Source of the DNA: Branchiostoma floridae
Lineage: Eukaryota > Chordata > Leptocardii > Amphioxiformes > Branchiostomatidae
DNA: 64,000 nucleotides
Direction: 5' to 3'
NCBI RefSeq assembly: GCF_000003815.2
Contig: NC_049996.1
Location: 1,159,246 to 1,223,245, forward strand
Part shown: piece after piece, positions 1-10,689 of the stretch
Layout: each line of letters begins with the position of its first letter
How positions within the stretch are numbered: the first letter of the stretch is position 1
Notes under the pieces: generated by a model
What the model was told of the DNA's origin: nothing
Databases searched by the model: none
Seen by the model: only the letters and a program-made list of their open reading frames with translations
Made by a program: the position numbers and the translations under genes

Positions 1-560
1 CTTAGACGTGTCGTCACTTTCCCCGCTGGTCCTACCGGCATATGAGAAGTTGACAATGTTGAAGACTCTAGCAACCTGTACATGCGTGCTTGGAGAGTGG
101 TTCATGTAGTCTGGTAGAACAAAATGATAAAAGCTCCGTGGGAAGAGTATTGTCAAAGTACAGTTTGCGCAAACTATCTTTGACTACTAGTATTGATTAA
201 ATATTAATCTGTTTGTAAGCTCCTCACAATTCAGGCAAAAGACACCTTTTGTGCTCACTACACTCCGTCTGAGTTTGGTACTTATTAACCTTTAAATAAT
301 CGGCCATTGTAGGATCTCCTTGGAGATTAAAGAAACACACGAATCTGACTTAATTCATATGAGTTTTACGGAATCCATACGATCCTTAGAGCTCGTATGA
401 ATTCCGCAAATATGTCCTGAATACACCCCTGTTACGACAGACATGGTACATGTTTGCTTCACCTTCAAGAAATCATATTCCACAAACCACCCCCTTCCCG
501 CCACAGTCACAGACACAAACACTACTGTAACAATGATTTTTTTTTCCTTTCATGGCAAAT
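1..560. other. intergenic, no gene recognised
   Basis: No coding region is recognised. Positions about 13-85 (tcactttccccgctggtcc, then ctaccggca) resemble 891-967 in the same orientation, so the two are diverged copies of one repeat. The short reading frames here have no recognisable domain. Confidence 0.4.
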
Positions 561-561
561 T

Positions 562-1305
562 AAAACAACCCGTTCATTGAATGAAGCAATCGGTGAATCG
601 TTTGTCGCTCTCGCAAAGAAAGCTGAAAGTTTACACCATAGTCTCTACCAGACTCCGGATCGCTGGAAAAATCGTACAAATGGAACAAATAGAGGAGTAA
701 GCCGGTAAGCCTATTTGTTCCATTTCTCGATTTTCAGCGATCCGGAGTCTGGTAGAGACTATTTACACACCCCGTGCTAATACGATATCGGCTTTACCAC
801 GTGCACGCCGAAAACAGCTGGCTGACTAGAGAGGTCTATAACTTTGCAAGCAGAGGTTGGTGGAGAAAGGTGTGACCCTTTACTTCAATGTCACTTTCTC
901 CATTGGTCCTACCGGCACATGTGAAGGTCACGATGTTCTCTACGAACGTGTACATGGTGACTTGGTCATAAAGTCCGTTAGAGTGATTAAGTCAAAGTAC
1001 AAGGTTTTAATACCAAACACTTGGTTGAGGTTTGTGGGAAAATCGCGACATTTTCGTTTCATAATTTTCGACCTTCAAAAAAAATATGAATCAAAGGAAA
1101 TGGTCACGATTTTCCCCACGGACCTCTGCTTGGAGACTACGTCATAGGCCAGTCAGCCAGCCGCTTGTGGCGTCAGTGTTCTGGCGTGGTAAGGGCGAGC
1201 TTTGAGACGATTTTGGATCAGCACGGAGGTGCGAACTTTCGGCTTTCCTTGCGAGAGCCGACATATGAACAATGCACCGCTTGCTTCATTCAATAAACGG
1301 CTTGT
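562..1305. repeat. long imperfect inverted repeat
   Basis: Arms of about 70 bp: left 562-632, right about 1232-1305 in inverse orientation. Both carry the blocks ctttcrgctttcyttgcgag and gcttcattcaat with scattered mismatches. The arms enclose a second, tighter foldback (638-762) and about 470 bp of unrecognised DNA. This looks like an old non-autonomous transposon, but no target duplication was found. Confidence 0.55.
638..762. repeat. foldback element (hairpin, ~52-bp arms)
   Basis: Left arm 638-693 and right arm 711-762 are nearly perfect reverse complements. The arms begin atagtctctaccagactcc and end ggagtctggtagagactat. The short loop contains agtaagccggtaag. Arms this long with a small loop are typical of a foldback MITE. 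The loop motif recurs in two other foldbacks at 1.85 and 2.93 kb. Confidence 0.8.
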
Positions 1306-1834
1306 ATTGATTCTTAAAAGTATTACCATCTCGATTGTTCTTTTAACCTTTGTATCGAACCATACAAAAATTAACAATTATTACTAGTGTTTGTGTGCAT
1401 TGCGCGCACGCGCGCGGGTCTGTTGCCCACTTTGCAAAAACAACAACTTGTGGTTGCATAAAAGAAATATTTAGACCTGTTGCAAACCTCGTACCTCGGA
1501 AGTTTTACCTCATTGCCCGTATCCGACAAGGATGGGTGGACCAACTACTCTCTCTTGGCAGCCATTTAATTTCTTCTAAAAACAGGCACACCTGGTATTG
1601 GAGATCTCATAACAGGTCAAAATTAGTAAATATTTGTTTTATGAAACCATTTTTTTTCATAGTAGGCCAACAGATTTCCCCAAAATTTGTCACAGGGGTG
1701 AATCAAACCAAAAATCAGCCATCCTTAACGATTAGCACGATTATCGATTAGGTGCGAAGTTTTCGCATTCTTTACAATGGCAAACCAAGGAGCTTGATAA
1801 AAGCAAACAAACAAGTACTCCTATCTATTCTCCT
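1306..1834. other. no gene recognised
   Basis: Contains a short (CG)-rich stretch (gcgcacgcgcgcggg near 1401) and several T runs. No conserved protein domain or RNA is visible. Confidence 0.35.
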
Positions 1835-1924
1835 AGTAGAGGTTGGGTCCCCGTGAAGGGAGCGAGCCGGTAAATTCCTACTACTTTTCCCAACTCACTG
1901 TTAATTTCGCGACCCAACATCCAC
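1835..1924. repeat. small foldback related to 638-762
   Basis: Short inverted arms (gtagaggttgggtc and gacccaacatccac) flank a core agcgagccggtaaattccta. The core resembles agcgccggtgtaattttt at 2930-2950 and agtaagccggtaag in the 638-762 loop. I infer one decayed family. Confidence 0.45.
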
Positions 1925-2077
1925 CTGAAGAATGAAAATTCCCCACTTTCTTGGGTCATTCAATAGTACACGCGATTTAAGTTCTTACAAAATCAGCATT
2001 TTTGTTTCAAATGTTATCGTACAAAAAAGATATCCATTCGATGTTCTGTGAATGCTTGTCATTTGCGATTATCCGCA

Positions 2078-2520
2078 GAGTCTTAACACCGATTTGTTAA
2101 ACCAAATGTTTACATTCATAGCCCGTAGAGCGTTGCTCGGTCAGCTATCGGCTCCGTGTGTTTGTTGTTTACAAGTATCCCTGTATAGAGCCCTAAACAC
2201 CGATTTGTTGATGGTGACGTGAACCAAGTGTTTACATTCATATAGCCCGTGGAGCTTCTTGATCAGCTATCGGCTCCGTGTGTTTGTTGTTTACAGTATC
2301 CCTGTATAGAGCCCTAACACCGATTTGGTTATGGTGACGTGAACCAAGTGTTTACATTCATATAGCCCGTGGAGCTGCTCGATCAGCTATCGGCTCTGTG
2401 TGTTTGTTGTTAACAGTATGTTTACATTCATAGTTTGTAGAGGTTGCTTGCTCTGCTCTCCGTTCTGTGTATCTTTGTCATTTACGATATCTCCATAGAG
2501 CCCTGCCAACAATTTGTTTA
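2078..2520. repeat. minisatellite, ~110-120 bp unit
   Basis: The block acaccgatttg recurs at about 2086, 2196 and 2317, followed each time by gtttacattcata, agcccgt(a/g)gagc, gatcagctatcggctc and gtgtgtttgttgt. A fourth, diverged unit starts near 2417. A fragment of the unit (gacgagaaccaagtgttt) is also seen at 2603-2620. No coding potential is evident. Confidence 0.8.
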
Positions 2521-2664
2521 AGGGGCTAGTTCAGCCCGTCCCCGTTTGTTTTTCTTCTACGAGAGAAGCTTCTCCATGGAGTTTTTAAAAAAATTCATGA
2601 AGGTGACGAGAACCAAGTGTTTGCATTCATGAGTGCGTAGAGCCCGCTCCGTGGAGTTAGAGGT

Positions 2665-2713
2665 CTGCACGAGCAACCTCCATGGAGGAGCTCTGTGGAG
2701 GTTGCTCGTGCAG
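2665..2713. repeat. perfect 18-bp hairpin
   Basis: Left arm 2665-2682 (ctgcacgagcaacctcca) and right arm 2696-2713 are exact reverse complements with a 13-nt loop. The function is unknown. It could be a foldback element core or a structured RNA. Confidence 0.75.
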
Positions 2714-3137
2714 CCCCTTCTCGTATGGTCGCGGTCGACAATGTTTGAATCAATCCTTTTTAATTTATTTTTGGTATACAGGACATCCACCCCCCGTGCT
2801 GGCCAAAGCAAGAGACAATCGCGTGTGTGAATTGAAAGAAGTAAATAATACTTTGTCATAAGAATTGGTTGGAGCAAGATTGGTACACTCCAAGCAGAGG
2901 TTGAGTCGCGTAGATATAGTAGTAAGAGGAGCGCCGGTGTAATTTTTCCGACTACTACAAACTGTACTATAGGATTTATTCAGCCACGTGCCCTCCATTA
3001 CTAGCAACCAATTGTAGCCCTTAGCAACGTGCGTTGGCAGCCAATTGGTGTACCACAGTAGCCACGCGCGCATTGTTGTATGTAGCTCTCCTCAAACCGT
3101 CCACAGTTCTGTACAAAACTGCCTGCTTGGTCATCAT

Positions 3138-3619
3138 GGTACTGTGCCTAATTGTTGGCTGTGGGAGTAGGACAGGAAGAAAAAAGGCTGCAGCACAGAA
3201 AAACCGTGAAAATGTGAAGATTTTACGTGTTCTTTGTGTAGTAACTGGGGAGACGAAATATGTGGAGGAAATAACAACAGAGCGCCGTAGGCAATGAATT
3301 TCTGCCATTAGCAGAGCAGACATAACGAAGGAGAAGCTAATAGACAATCGTGTGTGTAGTAGACACTTTGTCTCTGGACAACCAAGCAAACACTGGGACC
3401 GACTGGGTGCCCTCTGTCAATCTCGGGCTTAACAAGAGGGAGGAGGCGGGAACAGGCGCCGGGAGGGCCAAGCGAGCCAAGCGATCAGCTCGGCGCCAAA
3501 CACTCCGAGAACACGTTGAGCCAGTTGTTTCCAAGAAAATGAAAAGGGATCCTCCCGAGGACTTTGAACAAGGCCAGCCTGAAAAATTGTCTCAACGAAC
3601 CTGTGATTGTTCCCAATGA
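3138..3619 (+). pseudogene. THAP domain of transposase, broken
   Basis: Translation from the ATG at 3138 gives MVLCLIVGCGSRTGRKK, a THAP N-terminus with the first Cys pair. In the same frame a TGA (about 3296) replaces the expected Trp codon before ISAISRAD. The frame then continues to [16 protein letters not shown], the C-x2-H half of the C2CH zinc site. A one-base shift then changes to the frame giving DWVPSVNLG, the usual end of this THAP type, followed by a basic stretch (KREEAGTGAGRAKRAKRSAR). THAP domains bind DNA at transposon ends. The stop and the frameshift make this a pseudogene. Confidence 0.7.
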
Positions 3620-3639
3620 GTTTGCGACTGATCCTGAGG

Positions 3640-3900
3640 AATTTAGTTGTACAAGATCAACCTAAAAACTGTAGAAGCGAATCTGTAATAGTACCTGCTC
3701 CCACTGAGGTTTTAGCAGCTCCTGAGATGGAAACACAGAATCCCTCCAGTTCTGAGAAATGTACACAGACAACAGAATTCGCTTATCTAATCAGGGAAAC
3801 TTTACTGACTGTCGCGACAGTGATGACAGGGTGAGATTTTACACCGGTTTGCCAGCCTTTAACACATTGAAGATTATTACCTCCATGAAATGTCATAAAA
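3640..3900 (+). pseudogene. transposase linker fragment
   Basis: The frame through 3760-3830 carries KCTQTTEFAYLIR. A shifted frame at about 3815-3885 reads DSDDRVRFYTGLPAFNTLK, a segment that in this transposase family links the THAP region to the HTH. It is interrupted afterwards by about 840 bp of unrelated sequence. No start codon of its own is expected. Confidence 0.45.
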
Positions 3901-4742
3901 TGTAGGTTATATTTTTTTGTTATGTGTCTCTGTCTGTGTAGAAGATTACTCAAGAATGGCTGGATGGATTGGTTTCATACTTGTTGTGTTTGTGGGACGT
4001 GATGAAAGCTCGAATCGATGAGATTTTGGGCGCCGTATCTGTCATTATAATGGATCACCAGTGGGCCATGTAGCCAGCAGCTAACAGTTGCGGCCAGGCA
4101 GCTGTTGTGATTAATGACAGTCTGGGCATAAGTGAATCAGGGCTCTGAATCCAAACAAGCCCTTCAACTGTGGTTTGAAAAAAAACCAGCCAGCAGTAAG
4201 TTCAAACTAAAACTTCACTGTACCTACATTTTGTAATTCTATGTCTTTATGTGCCTTCAGGTCAATAACTAAAGCTGCCCTTAGCCATATTAACATCATA
4301 GATATGTGGGAGTATGAAAAACTAAGATGCAAGGTAAGACGTAAAGATCTCGGACTAAATTTTGCCAAATCCCTTCTTCTTTCTAACTTTCCCAACTTCC
4401 TCCCACCACGCCGCTCTGAGGCACATAGTATAACCTCATAATGCTGACAACCTTAGTTTAAATGCCAAACATCACGCTTCAGGAACACCACGCTACCATA
4501 TGCCGTCGACCTCTTAAACGCACATTACACAATTAAGTGTCAAATTTTAATAATTACTTATCAGATGGACATTCTCTGTGTCATTAAATGAATACACCAC
4601 TTCTTTCCCATAACATTTATAACCATTACTCTCAAATACAACCGACCATAAACATACATACCATCCACAAAAAAGCAATAAATATTTCATGGAGGTATGA
4701 GGTCCCCGAACTCTAGTTTTTTATTTTGTTGCACCATGTGTA

Positions 4743-5050
4743 TCCAGGAAAACCAAAACCTTGACGCCATTTCAGGAGTTTTTGATAGTCTTGAAACTCA
4801 TACTCAATGTGCCTCAACAAGATCTGGCGTATTCATTCAATATCAGTCAGACTACTGTGTCAATGGTTTTCTGGTCATGGATTATTGTGATGGACATACG
4901 TCTGGCACCTCTTATCAAGTGGCCTGAACGAGAGGCAATTATCCGTACCATGCCATCATGTTTTCGGGTCTCATTTGGGAGTAAAGTCACTATCATCATT
5001 GACTGATTTGAAGTTTTCATTGAAGGCTCGTTCTCATTCAAATGTCAAAA
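4743..5050 (+). pseudogene. transposase HTH and start of DDE domain
   Basis: The frame gives TPFQEFLIVLKLILNVPQQD, then LAYSFNISQTTVS (helix-turn-helix), MDIRLAPLIKWPERE, a Met-Pro-x-Cys-Phe block and FGSKVTIIID, followed by a TGA and FEVFIE in the same frame. In DDE_Tnp_4 (HARBI1-like) transposases this is the HTH followed by the first catalytic Asp block (IID-x-FE). The in-frame stop after the Asp disables it. Confidence 0.7.
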
Positions 5051-5402
5051 TGCTGTCGCCTGACTTTACGCCTTGATATGGAGCAAATTATAGACAACAT
5101 CACTGGTTCCTTCTTTTTCCACAACCCTTGTAATGTTTTACAAAAGGTACACAACAACATTCGTATTGGTTTATGGCTAAAAAGATTATTATAGCCACCT
5201 ATTTTCACCCCCTAAAAAGTGGATGTCGCCTGAGAAGAAACGAAGAATTCAAATAGTAGCCAAAAGTGTAACAATTCAGTTCCCAGAATGATTGTTCGGA
5301 AGGTGAAACCAGCTGACCAAGCCCTCTGACCGATCACGTCAGATCACTACTGTCACTGATCTTGGAGGCTGTGTGAGGTGGTTCATGCCTGTTGCCAGAT
5401 TC

Positions 5403-5779
5403 TGTAACAAACGTTACCACCATCAGTACGATGGTTGCCACGGTTATATTATCCACGTATAAGATTAGAAATGACTGTTTTTGTGACGCTTTACAGTTTT
5501 TCTGGCTTTCTGAAGAAACAAGAAAGGGTTGTTGACTGTCATTTGTATCCCACCTTGCTTAACAAAATGTTGTACAGAAATGACTGTAACAAACGTTACC
5601 ATTGTTCGATGCTGTCTAAACTTTCTATTTGACCTGGTATAAAAAAGCTGCCCACTTTTCAAATGTTCCTAGGGACGTCCACTTATACCTAAATAATGTA
5701 GTCCAGAAGGTGAGTCCTTTCGAAGAAAACAGGGTTAAGTCAACTGTTGTAACAAACGTCACCGGTAACGTTTGTTACA
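5403..5779. repeat. 16-bp motif repeated, ending in a 32-bp palindrome
   Basis: tgtaacaaacgttacc occurs at 5403-5418 and 5585-5600. A one-mismatch copy at 5748-5763 is followed without spacer by its reverse complement at 5764-5779, making a 32-bp near-perfect palindrome. It lies in the insert that separates the two halves of the transposase DDE domain, so it probably belongs to a second, younger element. Confidence 0.7.
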
Positions 5780-6023
5780 TGCCCTATAATGCATTACCAA
5801 CGGGACCGAAAATAAGAAGTTGCCATTATTTTTTTGGGCTATGGTTAAAAGAGGAATTTTCCTAAACAATAACGTAGTTTTCACTGAAAATAAAGCCGAT
5901 CTATTTTTCGACCAAAAAATGCCATTTTCGACATTTCAATGAGAACGAGTGTAAAAGGCCTTCTAATCTGCTCGCAAGAGGCCAGACCCTCAGTAACTAA
6001 AAGAACCACAACACTGTTAAGAA

Positions 6024-6490
6024 TAACACCACAAGGATCCATCTGTTTTGGGTCTAGGACATGGGGTGGGCGCACATCATAAGCACCTTACTTGACTTGA
6101 CTTTGACTTTATTCAGATCCACTTTTTTTTTTATCCAGATCCACCTCAAACTGTGGTCTGTTGGACAAGCTGAAACCTGGTGACTTAGTCATGGCTGATC
6201 GCGGTTTCACAATTGAAGAGAGCCTTGCTCTACACCAAGTGGAGCTGGCCATTCCTACATTCACTCGTGGTAGCAAACAACTTGATCCTGCTGACATTGA
6301 GCAAACACGAGGCATTGCGAATGCGAGGATCAATGCCGATGTGATCGGACAGTTAAAGCAGAAATACACAATGCTGCAGGGAACACTTGAGATCCAAAAT
6401 GTGAGCCTTATCGCTAGATCCACAGACCAATGGTGGATAAAATTGTCAGAGTGTGTTCTGCCATAGAAAACATGTGTCCTTCAGTCGTAC
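6024..6490 (+). pseudogene. transposase DDE C-terminal half, broken
   Basis: About 6027-6085 reads ITPQGSICFGSRTWGGRTS then stops. After a short interruption 6158-6400 reads [20 protein letters not shown] (second catalytic Asp in MADRG), [18 protein letters not shown] and [20 protein letters not shown] shifted frame at 6431-6487 ends [17 protein letters not shown]. The usual H-V-E-R around the third acidic residue reads NADVI here, so the catalytic Glu appears lost. All these blocks are standard for the DDE_Tnp_4 family. Confidence 0.7.
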
Positions 6491-7349
6491 CCTCCACATA
6501 AATAGACACAGGTGTGTTAGGACAGGACATACTCAGACCTTAATGTTTACCATTAACTCTAGCCTTTACATGGTGTTTGGATAATCTCCAAGCAGATCCT
6601 ACGGTGCCATAAGATAGTATCAAAGCTGACCAAGGAGTGTAGCCGGCCAAGGGAGTCAAATCGGTCACCTACGGGAAGTTTTATACTATAAATTACGCAC
6701 CTTGGATCTGGTTCGAGATTAATATTTGGACACAGGTAGAGTTACGTGTATGCAGTCCAATCACACATTCAACATGGAACATCCATCACATTTAAAGAGC
6801 CTCGTTTTCTCACCGATGATAGATGGGAACCGTGTACTGAGGAATGCGACACCTCCCTGCTAATCGTTACAAAGCGTTTTACGGCTTGCCCACCGTGAAA
6901 CTCCCACCGTGACAGTCTGTAACAATTATCTAGCAGCTCACCGACTGATAACCGGAGGGAGTCCGGGTAGACAATGCTAGTGCTGGAACAACAAACGATA
7001 AAAACAAATATGGATAAGAAGTTGCACAATAATAAAAGGGGTTGCCCTGAAGCCTATGACGGAGTAGCGCGTGGGAGATCTACACCTGTCCCAAGAATCA
7101 ACCTTATTTTCCCATCTTCTGCTTTGTTCTCAATAATAGAATATGAAAGGTTGATAAAACATGCCCACTACTCCGAAGACACTCATTTGACAAAGGAAAT
7201 TATATTAATGATAAGAATGTTATCTGGTGTATTTTGCCAGCCAGTAGATACCCAATGTGTTGAGTGATGAGTCCTCGAGCACGGGACCCGAGTTTTCACC
7301 CATGTCCAGTATCAGGGTGAAATGCACGAAGTTGTCCTAAGTTAGGTTA
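6491..7349. other. no gene recognised
   Basis: Reading frames of under 100 codons on both strands have no recognisable domain. Nothing else of note. Confidence 0.3.
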
Positions 7350-7497
7350 GATGTCTGAAGTTGTCCAAAGTTGTCCAAAGTTGTACGAAGTTGTCCGAAG
7401 TTGTCCAAAGTTATGACGTCACCCTAACCATGACGTCATCTAACTTTGGACAGTCAGCCGGGGGGGTGTACGAAGTTGTCCGAAGTTATGACGTCAT
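7350..7497 (+). repeat. decamer repeat with three CRE palindromes
   Basis: About six copies of gttgtc(c)(a/g)aa between 7352 and 7411, plus two further copies at 7470-7486. They are interleaved with perfect tgacgtca octamers at 7414-7421, 7431-7438 and 7489-7496. The octamer is the CREB/ATF site; any regulatory role is unproven. Confidence 0.6.
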
Positions 7498-7818
7498 CTT
7501 AATTATGACATGTGTTCACCTTTCATACCTGGTTAGATATACTTGCAACGATCGTCTGTTACATAATATTTTTCATCCGATTTTCCACGTTTTCACAGTG
7601 ACTAAACAATGCTTGATTTGAAAGGCTACGATTAACAAAAATGTACAAAAACAGTTTTCGGCATCAAAGTTTATCTAACACTGCATAGTTCTCCCATATG
7701 CACAAAAACAAACATACTTAGTACACAATAACTTAAATGATTTATCTATAGCTTACATTAGAACAATCAATAATGATTAATCAATAATCGTTTATTTCAT
7801 ATACAGTTAAGCGATTGG

Positions 7819-9577
7819 TACTGTAATTCCTGTTTTATTAACGGTAACTTTATGTTCACGGTTTTTACGGTGACGTCTGTGCCGCGAAGTTATCATTGCC
7901 GTTAAAAAATCATTCGTCTTTCGCCCCCCTCCCCCTTCTCCGCTACCATCCAAGTACTTAGAACTAGTACTTACTAGTACGTTACGAATGTCTTATCCAT
8001 TCATACAACACACTTTCAACACGCAACGATCGCCACAATAACAACTCAAACACAAATTCTCCTCAAGAAATAAAATATTTATTCTACAAGCACAAAATTG
8101 TGTCATTTCTTTTACTTATGTTCATGTTTACGTTACGATAACATAAACCGCTATTTTGTTTACATCGCCGCTAGCAGGCAGCATGTGTACATTTACAAAC
8201 TAAAAAACTACTACAGTGCTATTCAAGCAAGGAATTACTACAGGATCATCACTGAAAGTACTAGTACTAGTACAAAAAATGACTCGTATATTTGTACAAC
8301 TACAGCTAGCGATACATAAAAAAAATGTTACAAAATGGCGGTACCGACTCGCCCCAAGTTAGGGGGACCGGTAATACAGGATAGCCCTTGCTTTTATGCT
8401 GTCTTTATACACATACATTATGCTTGTAAATATTACTTTATATGCTAACAAAACCTCGTCGCTAAACTTCTTTTTTTGCTCGGTACTTAGCGGCGAATTC
8501 AGGATCTGCGGGCGGGCCCGGTCGGCATGTCGGCCCGCCCGCTTTATTGATAATTTTTGCCCGGACTGGCAGCGCTCTTACGTCACTACAGTGGCAAGCT
8601 TTATTGACAAATATAACAGAAGTATATTAGTATATGTAACATAGTTTCATAACAGCCTATGTGTATTAATTTGAGATACTTGAGCTACAGCTAGCGATAC
8701 ATAAAAAAATGTTACAAAATGGCGGTACCCAAGCCAAGCGTTAGACAAAGGAATTTTCAACAAAGTCGCGGAATTTCAGGTGATGAGTACAAATAAACCA
8801 GCGAATTTACTGAAATACCAGTATGTTGTAAAAATAAAAGTTGATTCAACACATATACGATACAGGGAGTCATTATTGTATAGAAATGTGCCACCGGCGA
8901 CCGGAGGAAAAAGAAACATATCGGCTTTGTTTACTAACAAAACTTACGTACACGCCGTGACATGGCTGCGATAACAATCTACTTAGTACATTATCATAGT
9001 TTAACTAGATTTCTACAAGTTAAAAACAGAACAAAAAATAAAACTGAGTAGTACCGGTCTTTACAAATACAAGTAATGGCTATGGAATTACAGCAACTAA
9101 GATTCACAACAATAATAGCGGGGAAATTTTTACGACTAGAAACGTGGCAAACAAAACTCCGCTTACATGCCGAAAAACAGACGTTCGTTTCATAATTCTG
9201 AGTTGGAACTACTGTAAATATCGGAGAGATAAACTCTTCACCTTCTTGTGTACAATTTGTGTACAATTTGTCTCCACAAATTACGCTGAAAGTTTAAAAC
9301 TTAGCGCCGTCTTTCACGCCGAAAATATTTCAAAATGGCGCCCGCGTCGCTTGTGTTTGGCGTGGGTATCCCGTCAGCCTATGCGGCAAATGTGATTGCG
9401 ACATATCAGGGGTCATTGGCCCTGTTGCGTTCCATGCGCTGTCATCAAATCACGGCCGAAACAGGCCGACTTTCTTTTGGTGAACCGCCGCCACCGCGAA
9501 CATAGAGTGCCGTTAACACTTAATTTTTTCTCACACCGCGAAATTTTGCTACCGTGAACATAAAGTGAATTACAGTA
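7819..9577. mobile_element. DNA transposon/MITE with expanded interior
   Basis: The left end (7819-7925, tactgtaattcctg and tatgttcacggttttta) and the right end (9480-9577, ccgtgaacataaagtgaatt then acagta) match the two halves of the compact 211-bp MITE at 42804-43014. TA dinucleotides bound it. The 1.5-kb interior has no recognisable transposase, so this is either a longer deletion derivative or a MITE carrying a nested insertion. Confidence 0.6.
8304..8730 (+). repeat. ~42-bp direct repeat pair
   Basis: ctacagctagcgatacataa followed by an A run and tgttacaaaatggcggtacc occurs at about 8300-8345 and again at about 8685-8728, inside the element at 7819-9577. The segment between the copies includes the GC hairpin at 8508-8542 (gcgggcgggcc / ggcccgcccgc). 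Confidence 0.7.
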
Positions 9578-9955
9578 TGTCTTTAACATCAGTTCATGGA
9601 AATTCTAATACAAAAAAAACAAGATACTGATCGCCCTACGTAACATAACTAGGGGTGGGTGTGATAAGGGTGCAGAACAGATTGCGGTGCAAATTGCTTG
9701 CGATGTGAGCCTATCTCTCGATGGACTTCTGCTGCTAAATATAAGGCAAGATGACATACCTTCGTGCACTGACTAAACTTGTACAAAAGGAGCGAAAGAC
9801 CCAAAGTTCCTCAGGGATGTCTCCCTACTGAGGTCATCTGGTGTCCATTTTGCACTAGCCAAAACGTGCAGGTTCCCTTGAATAAATGAGTCATCGATTT
9901 TCACCTAAATATGTGAATGAATAAGTAAATAATTCGATAAATGTCTTCAAAAATA
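9578..9955. other. no gene recognised
   Basis: Short flank between the MITE-type element and the NXPE pseudogene. Nothing recognised. Confidence 0.3.
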
Positions 9956-10678
9956 TTACATTGGACAAAGGTAGGATAACATTACATGGACATGATTCTT
10001 AATGACATTTGGTCCCGGGTGCAACTTGTAAAACGGTTCTTCGCACACGGACATATCCCAGACATCCATGATAAAGATATTCAGATCTGCAAGGATTTTT
10101 TTCGCTTCCTGTAGCAGTTGATATGTAAACCAATTACTGTTTTCTAGAAAATGATTCAACTGTAAATGATCTTGTGTAGTACCAGTTCTCCAGATAACTT
10201 TAGTGTCTGGGTAGCGACTGTGCAAACGTTCTATTGCATGACGTACTCCATAAACCCGTGAGCGAAACGTGTCCAATGGTTCAGCATTGTAATGGGCCCA
10301 AATACATATGACAATAACAACACCAGGCCCTCCAACGATGTTATCTATCTCATCAGCAATATACCTTAGGTTGTTTACATTAAGTGGTACACCATGATTC
10401 CTAGGAAACGTATGAAACAAAAATTTTACTGAAATGTTTGTGTGACTTTTCTTCCCTTTTCTTGCTGGATCTGGTGGTAGTTCAGGAGAGTCCTCCGTTA
10501 ACGTTTTAAGGTATTCCCATTATTGCCGTCCAGTGGAATCACCTAGTATAAAAATAGACTTGTTTTGGAGGCAACTGAACACCGTTGTGGATGACAATGG
10601 TTCATGTGTTCGGCATCGCAGAGAATGCCACGTCCCGTTGTACCAGTATCCTTATGAACTCGTTTCTGGTAGATGTGG
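9956..10678 (-). pseudogene. NXPE family C-terminal domain, broken
   Basis: The minus strand encodes the C-terminal domain of NXPE (neurexophilin and PC-esterase) proteins, secreted or Golgi-lumen proteins of uncertain enzymatic role. Blocks in order: GYWYNGTWHSLRC, SIFILGDSTGRQ, then a TAA, then WEYLKTL in the same frame. Next come HGVPLNVNNLRYIADEIDNI, a GPGVVIVICIWAH-type block (esterase-like core), SRYPDTKVIWRTGT and FIMDVWDMSV. The protein ends KLHPGPNVIKNHVHVMLSYL plus CPM. The GDST serine motif is present. The stop after GRQ, and another just before GYWY (which could be an intron edge), indicate a pseudogene or an assembly error. The N-terminal half is not seen. Confidence 0.75.
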
Positions 10679-10689
10679 GCCACATCGGG

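Larger units (their letters stand above)
3138..6490 (+). mobile_element. decayed THAP-DDE DNA transposon (ISL2EU/Harbinger-like)
   Basis: Pieces of one transposase lie in order on the plus strand: THAP zinc-finger (3138-3620), linker (3640-3890), HTH and start of the DDE domain (4743-5050), and the rest of the DDE domain (6024-6490). They are separated by unrelated DNA (about 3900-4740 and 5060-6010), with stops and frameshifts, so the element is dead. The domain order THAP + HTH + DDE_Tnp_4 is known for ISL2EU/IS4EU-type elements; family assignment is from motif recognition only. Termini and target duplication were not identified. Confidence 0.65.

Noticed and set aside
857..1147. 96-codon frame as a gene
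   Set aside because: Lies inside the large inverted repeat, shares sequence with the diverged repeat at 13-85, and shows no domain.
7264..7300. Hammerhead ribozyme core (gtgatgagtcc ... gggacccgag)
   Set aside because: The invariant CTGATGA and GAAA elements are not both present, and stem II does not pair properly.
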